In this document: positions 57,047-64,000 of the stretch, piece by piece
How the letters are laid out: each line of letters opens with the position of its first letter
How positions within the stretch are numbered: the first letter of the stretch is position 1
Origin: Streptococcus sp. HMSC067H01
Lineage (GTDB): Bacteria > Bacillota > Bacilli > Lactobacillales > Streptococcaceae
Direction of reading: 5' to 3'
NCBI RefSeq assembly: GCF_001814775.1
Contig: NZ_KV817781.1
Location: 266,669-330,668, forward strand
Length of the DNA stretch: 64,000 nt
Position numbers and translations under genes: made by a program
The notes under the pieces: model-generated
Databases searched by the model: none
The model's input: only the letters and a program-made list of their open reading frames with translations
Told to the model about the DNA's origin: nothing

Positions 57047-57183
57047 CAAAAAAGGAACCTGCCAACAGCAAGGTTCCACGAAAAATGGGTAGAATCCACC
57101 CTTTCACCGTCTAACCTTAGCTGCCTCTCTGGACTGCTTTAAAGGTTTTTTACTATTCTATTATTTAAAGCGAGACTTGTCAA
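57047..57183 (-). promoter_or_regulatory. pyrR-binding leader: PyrR-dependent attenuator of pyrF-pyrE
   Basis: Promoter: -35 TTGACA (57178-57183), 17 bases, -10 TAGAAT (57155-57160). The leader then contains AGTCCAGAGAGGCA (57122-57135), matching the PyrR-binding anti-antiterminator loop ARUCCNGNGAGGYU. A hairpin lies at 57087-57101, then a strong terminator stem (57054-57060/57071-57077) with a T tract (57047-57053). UMP-loaded PyrR should favour termination before pyrF. Confidence 0.92.
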
Positions 57184-57251
57184 GTAAAAACTAGTATCCG
57201 AAGGACTTTAAAGCCAAGACTCACAATCAAGCCGATAGAACACTCTCAAGC

Positions 57252-58532
57252 TTAGCGACTCTGTGATTGTTGAGTTGTTTGGTTTTGATTACCCTGTTCC
57301 TCTTGTTTTTTCTTCTCTTCTTCCAGCTTTTTCTTTTCCTCTTCTTTTGCCTTGATTCTCTCCTCCTCAAGTGCCTTATCCGTCAAGCTATAACTATAGA
57401 TCCCAACTTCCATATCAATACCACTTGGTACTGTTAATTGTGGTTTTATCTTACTATAATAAGGCAATTTTTTACCTAGTTCTGATAGAGGAACTAAAAC
57501 TTCATCCGTATCATACATGGTAATCTTGAGCAGATCACTGGTTACACTAGTTGGAGCCAATTCAATCGTTTTGATAGCCTGCTTAATCTCTGGGCTAACA
57601 TCAGCCAGTTGAGCAATCAAGGTCTTGACTTGCTGCTCATCGTTAAAGAGTACAGATAGATAGGTTTCTGGTAAACTAAGGAGACTGACTGGACTAGTTT
57701 CCACCGTCCCACTAGAAAGAATCGGATAATGATCCTCTCCAGAAACATAATAGGCTACAATCCCGTATTCCTTGACCTGGATGGTGAAATTGGTCGGGAA
57801 TTGATAGTGAATGCTAGCAGATTCAATCCAGTGATTGGACTTAATCATCTCAGCATGTTTGTCTTTATTGAGAAGTAGACTAAAGGTATAGTCACTATCA
57901 CGAATCCCTGAAGCCTCTTTGATTTGATCTGCATTGGTCTCTACTGTCCCAGTGACTTCTATGTTTTTCAGAGTTGAGAAGGGCGTCAAGAGATAGATCG
58001 AAAAGACCAAGAAAAGCAAACTCGGGATTAGAATCGTAACAGCACGCCATATATGAACTCTAGGAATAGAAGGCTTGGTAGGCTTTTTCTTGGTTTTAAC
58101 CTTCTTTTCTTCTACCTTTTCTACTTTTGCTGCTTCTGATTCTTCGGTCTGGTCTTCCACTTGTTCTGCTTCAGCTGCTTCCTCTTCAAGTTCAGACGAG
58201 GACTCATCTGCTATAAGCTCCTTCTGCTCTTCGATATTAGGATCTACTTCCGTTGCTTCCTCTGTATTTTCGGATATATCTGACTTTTGCTCTTCTTTGG
58301 TTTCTTCAGCCTTTTTACGCAGATACTCTCGGTTTTTCTTCTGCCACTCTGATAAGCTAGTTTCTGCATCAGAAGTTATTGAAACTTCCTTTTTGCCTGA
58401 ATCTCCCTTGGCTTCTTCTTTAGCTAAGTTGGCCTCTTCTTCAGCCTTTTTTCGAAGATATTCTTGATTTCGTTTTTGCCACTCTGACAATTCCTTGCCT
58501 TGCGTTAGCTCTTGTTTCTTATCCTTTGACAT
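57252..58532 (-). CDS. divIB: Cell-division protein DivIB/FtsQ
   Basis: Divisome protein that works with FtsL and DivIC. 426 residues: a long charged cytoplasmic part (1-160), a membrane helix (about 164-188, WRAVTILIPSLLFLVFSIYLL), a POTRA domain (TPFSTLKNIEVTGTVETNADQIKEASGI), a beta domain, and a Lys/Glu/Gln-rich tail ending QNQTTQQSQSR. The N-terminus has a duplicated motif LSEWQKxNxEYLRKKAEE at residues 15-32 and about 59-76. It lies 9 bases after murG in the murD-murG-divIB cluster. Confidence 0.95.
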   Translation of the reverse strand: MSKDKKQELTQGKELSEWQKRNQEYLRKKAEEEANLAKEEAKGDSGKKEVSITSDAETSLSEWQKKNREYLRKKAEETKEEQKSDISENTEEATEVDPNIEEQKELIADESSSELEEEAAEAEQVEDQTEESEAAKVEKVEEKKVKTKKKPTKPSIPRVHIWRAVTILIPSLLFLVFSIYLLTPFSTLKNIEVTGTVETNADQIKEASGIRDSDYTFSLLLNKDKHAEMIKSNHWIESASIHYQFPTNFTIQVKEYGIVAYYVSGEDHYPILSSGTVETSPVSLLSLPETYLSVLFNDEQQVKTLIAQLADVSPEIKQAIKTIELAPTSVTSDLLKITMYDTDEVLVPLSELGKKLPYYSKIKPQLTVPSGIDMEVGIYSYSLTDKALEEERIKAKEEEKKKLEEEKKKQEEQGNQNQTTQQSQSR

Positions 58533-58541
58533 CGATTTTCC

Positions 58542-59600
58542 TTATGATAGATCTTTTTTTAGTAGCGCATAAAAATCCGCCACAGATTTTAGTTCATGAG
58601 AATTCTTCATCGTGTTCTGGTAGTCTTCTTTGTGGGTCAAAAGCTTACTTACTTTTTCTTCTAAAGTAGACAAGGTCAAATCGCCCTCTTGCAACTCCTC
58701 AGCATAGCCTTTTTTCACAAAGTAAGCCGCATTTTCAATCTGATCTCCACGGCTAGCTTCACGCCCAAGAGGGACAATGACATGCAATTTAGCCATGGCA
58801 AGAAGTTCAAAAATCGTATTGGCACCACCACGAGTGATGACCACATCAGCCATATTCATGAGTGGTTGATAGAGTTCCGTCGCATAGTCAACACGGTAGA
58901 TGTTTGAACTTAGTTCATTTAAACTAGCATCACCTGTCAGGTTAATGATATTATAGCGACTAGTCAGCTCTTCCTTGTGGTCTATTACTAGTTGGTTAAA
59001 GACACGCGCCCCAGCAGAACCTCCGACGAAAAGAAGAGTTGGTAACTTGTCGTTGAAAGAAGTTCGGATATCCACCATTTCTTCAGGTTCTTCCATAACT
59101 GGACCAGAAACCTTGGTCACAGCTCCTACATGTTCTACCTTAGTGAGACTAGACGCTTGCTCGAAAGTAGAGTACATCTTAGTCGCAAACTTATAGGCAA
59201 TCTTATTAGCCAAACCCATAGAGAGGTCAGACTCGTGGATAAAGACTGGTACTCTGCATACTCGCGCTGCAATAACAGGCGGAACAGATACAAATCCACC
59301 CTTAGAAAAGAGGGCTTGTGGACGAACTCGAAGCATGATAAAGAGCGATTGAAGAATTCCAAAAGCAACCTTAAAGACGTCAACCATGTTTTGCCATGAG
59401 AAATAACGACGCAATTTCCCTGTTGCAATCGAATGGAAGGTAACATCTAAACCTGACTTGAGAATTTCATGATGCTCAATCCCATTTTTATCACCAATAT
59501 AGTGGACTTCCCAGCCATCTTCGATGAACTTAGGCATTAACAAAAGGTTGAGGGTAACGTGTCCAACCGTTCCCCCACCTGTAAATACTATTTTTTTCAT
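58542..59600 (-). CDS. murG: UDP-GlcNAc:undecaprenyl-PP-MurNAc-peptide GlcNAc transferase
   Basis: Makes lipid II from lipid I on the inner membrane face. 352 residues with the N-terminal G-loop [30 protein letters not shown], and the C-terminal UDP-GlcNAc site [16 protein letters not shown]...[15 protein letters not shown]. The streptococcal form lacks the usual GGTGGH second loop spelling but is complete. It starts one base after murD ends. Confidence 0.96.
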   Translation of the reverse strand: MKKIVFTGGGTVGHVTLNLLLMPKFIEDGWEVHYIGDKNGIEHHEILKSGLDVTFHSIATGKLRRYFSWQNMVDVFKVAFGILQSLFIMLRVRPQALFSKGGFVSVPPVIAARVCRVPVFIHESDLSMGLANKIAYKFATKMYSTFEQASSLTKVEHVGAVTKVSGPVMEEPEEMVDIRTSFNDKLPTLLFVGGSAGARVFNQLVIDHKEELTSRYNIINLTGDASLNELSSNIYRVDYATELYQPLMNMADVVITRGGANTIFELLAMAKLHVIVPLGREASRGDQIENAAYFVKKGYAEELQEGDLTLSTLEEKVSKLLTHKEDYQNTMKNSHELKSVADFYALLKKDLS

Positions 59601-59601
59601 A

Positions 59602-60954
59602 TTATCCCTTTAACTCCGCTACAGTGTCGATGAAAAGATCTCCACGTACCTCAAAGTTGGCATACATATCCCAGCTAGCATTAGCAGGACTGAGGAGAAC
59701 CACATCTCCTTCTTCCGCAATTTCATAAGCCTTACGAGTTGCATCAGCAATATCTGTTGCATCCACATAAGCCACACCAGCCTTGTCCGCTGCACGTTTG
59801 ACACGCTCTGCAGACTGACCGAGGATGACCATTTTCTTAAGACCAGTGATGTCTGGAACCAACTCATCAAACTCATTTCCACGGTCCAACCCACCCGCAA
59901 TCAAGACAACCTTGCTATTATCAAATCCTGACAAGGCTTTTTGAGTTGCCAAGATATTAGTTGACTTACTATCGTTGTAGAATTTCACCCCATTGATTTC
60001 ATCTACGAATTGGAGACGGTGCTTCACACCACCAAAGGCTGACAAGGTTTCCTTGATGATTTCATTGTCCACACCACGAAGTTTAGCTACAGCAATGGTT
60101 GCAAGAGCATTTTCCACATTGTGGCTACCAGGAACTCCGATTTCATCAGCTGCCATGACTTTTTCACCACGGAAGTAAAGAAGACCATCTTCAAGATAAG
60201 CACCGTCAACCTTTTCAAGGGTTGAGAATGGTACTACAGTCGCGTTTGTCTTTGTAGCAAGCTCTTGAGCTAATTCCTGGTTGAAGTTCAATACTAAGTA
60301 ATCAGCCACTGTCATATTGCTTTGAATATTCCACTTAGCTTCGACATAGGCTTCAAAAGAACCGTGATAGTCAATATGCGTTGGCATCAGGTTGGTAATA
60401 ACAGCAATTTCAGGATGAAATTCTTGGATTCCCATTAGTTGGAAAGATGATAGCTCCATGACAAGGGTATCCTTATCTGTTGCTGTCTGAGCTACCTGGC
60501 TTGCAGGATAACCGATGTTACCTGATAAGAGTCCATTTTGCCCCGCAGCAGTCAGAACTTCTCCAATCATGGTTGTGGTCGTTGTCTTACCATTTGAACC
60601 AGTAATTCCAACAATGGGTGCATCAGAAATCAAGTAGGCCAACTCAACCTCTGTCAAAACTGGAATGCCTTTTTCTAGAGCTTTTTCAATCATAGGATTG
60701 CTATAAGGAATTCCTGGATTTTTTACCATGAGGGCAAAATCTTCATCCAATAATTCCAAAGGATGTCCACCAGTGACAACCTTGATGCCCTCTTCCAAAA
60801 GACTTTGCGCAGCTGGATTTTCCTCAAAAGGCTTGCCATCATTCACCGTTACGATGGCTCCTAGCTTGTCCAAGAGACGAGCTGCAGATTCACCAGATTT
60901 AGCCAAACCTAGGACTAATACTTTCTTATTTTCAAATTGATCAATTCGTTTCAT
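59602..60954 (-). CDS. murD: UDP-N-acetylmuramoylalanine--D-glutamate ligase
   Basis: Adds D-glutamate to UDP-MurNAc-L-Ala. 450 residues; ATP loop [15 protein letters not shown] near residue 115, central [11 protein letters not shown], and C-terminal YNDSKSTN and [19 protein letters not shown] are diagnostic. First gene of murD-murG-divIB; a terminator for the upstream ABC exporter separates it from that unit. Confidence 0.97.
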   Translation of the reverse strand: MKRIDQFENKKVLVLGLAKSGESAARLLDKLGAIVTVNDGKPFEENPAAQSLLEEGIKVVTGGHPLELLDEDFALMVKNPGIPYSNPMIEKALEKGIPVLTEVELAYLISDAPIVGITGSNGKTTTTTMIGEVLTAAGQNGLLSGNIGYPASQVAQTATDKDTLVMELSSFQLMGIQEFHPEIAVITNLMPTHIDYHGSFEAYVEAKWNIQSNMTVADYLVLNFNQELAQELATKTNATVVPFSTLEKVDGAYLEDGLLYFRGEKVMAADEIGVPGSHNVENALATIAVAKLRGVDNEIIKETLSAFGGVKHRLQFVDEINGVKFYNDSKSTNILATQKALSGFDNSKVVLIAGGLDRGNEFDELVPDITGLKKMVILGQSAERVKRAADKAGVAYVDATDIADATRKAYEIAEEGDVVLLSPANASWDMYANFEVRGDLFIDTVAELKG

Positions 60955-61002
60955 ATCTAGAACTCCATTTCTACTCTTACTATTTTACCATTTTTATGAA
61001 AA

Positions 61003-61024
61003 TAAAAAAGCCACAAAGGGCTTT
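61003..61024 (-). terminator. Terminator of the ABC exporter operon
   Basis: AAAGCC and GGCTTT arms with a T run on the minus strand between the permease gene and murD. Confidence 0.75.
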
Positions 61025-61049
61025 CTTATTTGTTTTTATCCTCTACCAA

Positions 61050-63755
61050 TTATTCTACAGACTTGAGGGCTTCTAACATATCCACCTTTCGGAGATAATG
61101 ATTGACAAAAATTCCTAGGATGGTCAAAATGACACTGACGGCTAGAACTGGGATGAGATAAACTTCCCAGCCGACCTTTGGTTGAAAACGGAAGGTACCG
61201 GGTGCGATCATCTGAATGAGAAATTGATGGAGATAAAAGCCTGATACCAATCCTACAATCATTCCAATTAGTGACAATAGGATGGTTTCCCGATAGATGT
61301 AAAGGGTCACTTCTTTGTTATGAAAACCAAGAACCTTGATGGTTGAGAGTTCCCGAATCCGTTCAGCAACATTGATATTGGTCAAATTATAGAGAATCAC
61401 AATAGCTAGTAGCACCGATACCAGCACCAAAATCGCCATGGTATGATTCAGAGAATTAGCAAAACTTTCAAAGAGTTGAATGGTGGAGGCATTTTGAACG
61501 AGACCACTGACAGCCGCCTGGTCCATAAATTCTCCTGCGACTCTTTCAGTATTCCCTTCACTTTTATCCTTAAGTTGGACCAGATAGGTGTTCATCTTGG
61601 GAGCTTGACCATATATCTCCTCATAGGTCGCCTGATTCATATAAACAAAATGGCCTACGTAGTGTTCGGTAATGGCTCCAACCTTAAAGGTTTTTCCATC
61701 TATTGTAAAGTTGTCACCAACGGAAACTCCTGCTAACTGGGCTAATTTTTCAGTCAGAACAAGTCCGTTAGATAAGCTCAGTTTTTCCCCATTTTTTTCT
61801 AGAACGACAAAGGGAGCCAGGTCATCTTGATCCGTTACCATGATGGTCACGGTTTGAACACCTGCCTTGCCTGCATACTTTTCCTCAACCTGTTTGGAAG
61901 AAATTAAACGATAGTTTTCAACTTCATCACTCTGCAATTTTTCTTCTAGCTTTGCCTTATCAGAATCTGAAGCTCTAGAATTGACAGAGAGAACCATCTG
62001 GTATTGTTGCAGATCCTTAAACTGCCTGTCGGCCACGCCAACCACAGAGGATTGAATACCAAGCCCTGCAAAGAGGAGGGCTACTGAACCTGCAACTCCA
62101 AAAATGGTCATCAGCATGCGTTGTTTGTAACGGAAAATGTTGCGGGCAGTTACCTTTTGGGTAAAGCTCAAATGAGACCAGATAAAGGTGATCCGCTCCA
62201 AGAGAATCTTTGAGCCCTTGACTGGTGGCTTGGGTAGTAATAATTGTGCTGCTTCTTCATGTAACTCTCTGCGAGATACAAGGTAGGCAGGTAGGACACT
62301 AGCCACTAAGCTTAGGCCCAGAGCTAAACAACTATAGGTCCAATAGAAATACTGCTGACTCTCACCAACGATCATTCGTTCAGTGATGATATGAGAGATT
62401 GTGGGTGCTAAGACATAATGACCAATCAGAATTCCTAGAAGGGTGCCAAGAGTACCAGCAACCAGACCATAAATCACAAACTTAGCAATGATATCCTTGC
62501 TATGGTAGCCTAGAGCTTTGAAAATCCCTGCATTGGTCCTTTCCTCGTCTACAAATCGTGTCATGGTGGTAAAGGTAACCATGGCTGCTACGGCATAGAG
62601 AACAACTGGGAAGATATTCCCTACGGCACGAATACTCATAGCCGAGTTGCTATACATGAGATAACCTTGGCTAGTAGGAGAACTCTTGCGATTGTAGACA
62701 TGATAGGTTGGCTCTGTCAGAGCATTGACTTCATCCTGACTGGTCTGCCATTTAGCCTTTTCCTTAGTAAGATCTGTTTCGGCTTGGCTCAGCTTTTCCT
62801 GTTCCTGCTTTAGTTGTTCTTTTGCTTCTTCTAACTGACTAGATGCTTGACTTTTTTGTGGTTCTGGTAGTTGGCTCACTTGATTTTCTTGAGCTTGTAG
62901 ACGCGTTTCGATTTCTTGCAGGCGTTTCTTGCCAGCTGTCAAGTTGGTCTCTGCCTCGTCTAGTTGTTTCTTGCCCTCATCAAGGGACTCTTGGGCATCC
63001 TTCTTCATTTTCTCTAGCCGCGCTTGTCCATTATCAGCAACTAGTTCCTTTAAAGTCTCCTCTTCTTCCTCTAGCTTCTTTTCGTAATCACTAGAGAAAG
63101 GATTGACATCTGTTAGGCTAGCAAAACGCAAGCGGGCAATCGTGTATACAGAGCTCTTAAAATTTTCTTCAGTTACGACAGCGTAAGCTGCTAGATTTCC
63201 ATTACCACTGACTGAACTCCCCATATCTGATTTTGAAAAAATATCTGGAGAGTGGACGAAGCCTGTAATGGTATAGCTATCCCGCTTTAATTGAGAATTA
63301 CTGCCATTCTTTTGACTCAAATGAATGACTTGACCAATCTGATAGCGATCTTTCCAAAAATCCGCCAAGGCTAGTTCATCTTCTTTTTCAGGCAAACGAC
63401 CTTCCGTTACTTGAAATTTTGAAATCTTATCAGTATTTGAAAAGATTCGTATGGCATCTTCACTATTTGCCAGAGTCAAATCTGTCATATAACCAAACTC
63501 GACATCTGCTCCCGTATGGTTTTGCAATTCTTCCTGGTCTGCCTGATCTAGACCATAATCTGCTATGACAGTAATATCAGTCAGATTGGCTTTTTGAATA
63601 TAATCCCATGCTGTTCGCTCCATATTGGGACTGGCTACTTTGAGACCAACCACGGCTAAAGAACCTAACATCATTAGAGTTAGGATGGATAAAAACCGTC
63701 CCTTTGAACCTGTGAAAGACTGGAGCAGGTCTTTCCAATATGTCTTTCTTTTCAT
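61050..63755 (-). CDS. FtsX-family ABC transporter permease with extracellular coiled coil
   Basis: A 901-residue permease from ATG 63755 (MKRKTYWKDLLQSFTGSKGRFLSILTLMMLGSLAVVGLK). It has an N-terminal helix, a large extracellular part including a long coiled coil (about residues 235-345, LEEEEETLKELV...KAKWQTSQ), an FtsX core of three helices (about 385-505), then a second extracellular domain and a C-terminal FtsX core. This double-FtsX layout is typical of MacB-like or peptide-export permeases. It starts one base after the ATPase stop; substrate unknown. Confidence 0.88.
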   Translation of the reverse strand: MKRKTYWKDLLQSFTGSKGRFLSILTLMMLGSLAVVGLKVASPNMERTAWDYIQKANLTDITVIADYGLDQADQEELQNHTGADVEFGYMTDLTLANSEDAIRIFSNTDKISKFQVTEGRLPEKEDELALADFWKDRYQIGQVIHLSQKNGSNSQLKRDSYTITGFVHSPDIFSKSDMGSSVSGNGNLAAYAVVTEENFKSSVYTIARLRFASLTDVNPFSSDYEKKLEEEEETLKELVADNGQARLEKMKKDAQESLDEGKKQLDEAETNLTAGKKRLQEIETRLQAQENQVSQLPEPQKSQASSQLEEAKEQLKQEQEKLSQAETDLTKEKAKWQTSQDEVNALTEPTYHVYNRKSSPTSQGYLMYSNSAMSIRAVGNIFPVVLYAVAAMVTFTTMTRFVDEERTNAGIFKALGYHSKDIIAKFVIYGLVAGTLGTLLGILIGHYVLAPTISHIITERMIVGESQQYFYWTYSCLALGLSLVASVLPAYLVSRRELHEEAAQLLLPKPPVKGSKILLERITFIWSHLSFTQKVTARNIFRYKQRMLMTIFGVAGSVALLFAGLGIQSSVVGVADRQFKDLQQYQMVLSVNSRASDSDKAKLEEKLQSDEVENYRLISSKQVEEKYAGKAGVQTVTIMVTDQDDLAPFVVLEKNGEKLSLSNGLVLTEKLAQLAGVSVGDNFTIDGKTFKVGAITEHYVGHFVYMNQATYEEIYGQAPKMNTYLVQLKDKSEGNTERVAGEFMDQAAVSGLVQNASTIQLFESFANSLNHTMAILVLVSVLLAIVILYNLTNINVAERIRELSTIKVLGFHNKEVTLYIYRETILLSLIGMIVGLVSGFYLHQFLIQMIAPGTFRFQPKVGWEVYLIPVLAVSVILTILGIFVNHYLRKVDMLEALKSVE

Positions 63756-63756
63756 C

Positions 63757-64000
63757 TTAGTACTCCAAATCATCAATATCCTGTGGTTGAGGATTGAGGA
63801 CAACACTCTTGACACTGGCATCATGCATCTGAATCACCCGATCAGCTATTGGAGCTAGGGAGGCATTATGGGTCACGATGATAACGGTGGCCCCCTTCTT
63901 ACGTGACATATCTTGAAGAATCTTTAGAACCTGCTTACCCGTCTGGTAATCCAAAGCTCCCGTTGGTTCATCACAAAGGAGAATTTTAGGATTTTTAGCC
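63757..64000 (-). CDS. ABC transporter ATPase, 3' part only (cut by the window)
   Basis: The C-terminal 80 residues of a nucleotide-binding subunit: Walker B and D-loop ILLCDEPTGALDYQTG at the window edge, then the switch His region GATVIIVTHNASLAPIADRVIQMHDA. The 5' part, with Walker A and signature, lies beyond 64000. It pairs with the FtsX-type permease gene one base downstream. Confidence 0.9.
   Translation of the reverse strand, partial: AKNPKILLCDEPTGALDYQTGKQVLKILQDMSRKKGATVIIVTHNASLAPIADRVIQMHDASVKSVVLNPQPQDIDDLEY

Overview
The window is chromosomal DNA of a low-GC Gram-positive, almost certainly a mitis-group Streptococcus (S. mitis / S. oralis / S. pneumoniae complex). Supporting signs are an intact pneumococcal-type BOX element (41820-41979), the copY-cupA-copA operon with cupredoxin-type CupA and CopA, pyruvate oxidase SpxB, an AliB-type peptide-binding lipoprotein, a lysine-type MurE, a Cof-hydrolase/cyclophilin fusion, and CtsR, CodY, MtaR, PyrR and CopY sites of the streptococcal type. 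There are no rRNA or tRNA genes, phage genes, intact insertion sequences or CRISPR arrays.

Layout. 1-2502: pncB-nadE (NAD salvage), with a repeat-rich left edge. 2610-5982: accessory genes (XRE regulator plus membrane protein, HAD hydrolase, acetyltransferase, amino-acid permease). 6063-14748: greA, mltG, two acetyltransferases, murC, a charged hypothetical and a Snf2 helicase. 14841-19210: patB-metB (methionine/cysteine) under a MetR/MtaR box, then aliB. 19401-22574: divergent MurJ-type flippase and murE. 22767-28415: small enzymes, ppaC, a tRNA methyltransferase/GIY-YIG pair, the Cof-cyclophilin fusion with cvfD, and an acetyltransferase. 28559-29602: rpsF-ssb-rpsR. 29732-35376: a CBS-ACT protein and the livJHMGF branched-chain amino-acid transporter under a CodY-box promoter. 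35463-39289: YlbG-like protein, clpP (CtsR box), upp, comEB, and a TetR regulator divergent from degV. 39540-45320: flavoprotein, DUF1697, NUDIX, BOX, MerR/TipA regulator, NSS symporter, manA. 45441-49169: GH1 gene fragment, SemiSWEET, LapA-like protein, VOC protein, spxB. 49387-52396: copper operon. 52601-55562: polar amino-acid ABC transporter. 55623-56995: pyrF-pyrE behind a PyrR attenuator. 57252-64000: divIB, murG, murD and an FtsX-type ABC exporter cut by the right edge.

Most genes run on the minus strand, which suggests minus is the leading strand here. From memory of pneumococcal gene order (not checked), nadE to rpsF and acuB to murD come from opposite replichores in S. pneumoniae, so the rpsF/acuB gap may be an inversion breakpoint. 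Functionally the window combines cell-wall precursor synthesis (murC, murD, murE, murG, MurJ, mltG, divIB), nucleotide salvage and synthesis, amino-acid uptake, copper resistance and H2O2-producing pyruvate metabolism.

The least explained feature is a set of intergenic arrays of short perfect palindromes whose arms differ from unit to unit while pairing is kept (123-222, 6596-6810, 30541-30795), and a larger structured repeat with compensatory stem changes between copies (about 20-125, 22578-22766, 39295-39530). Two plus-strand genes, murE and the flavoprotein, appear to be transcribed as leaderless mRNAs.
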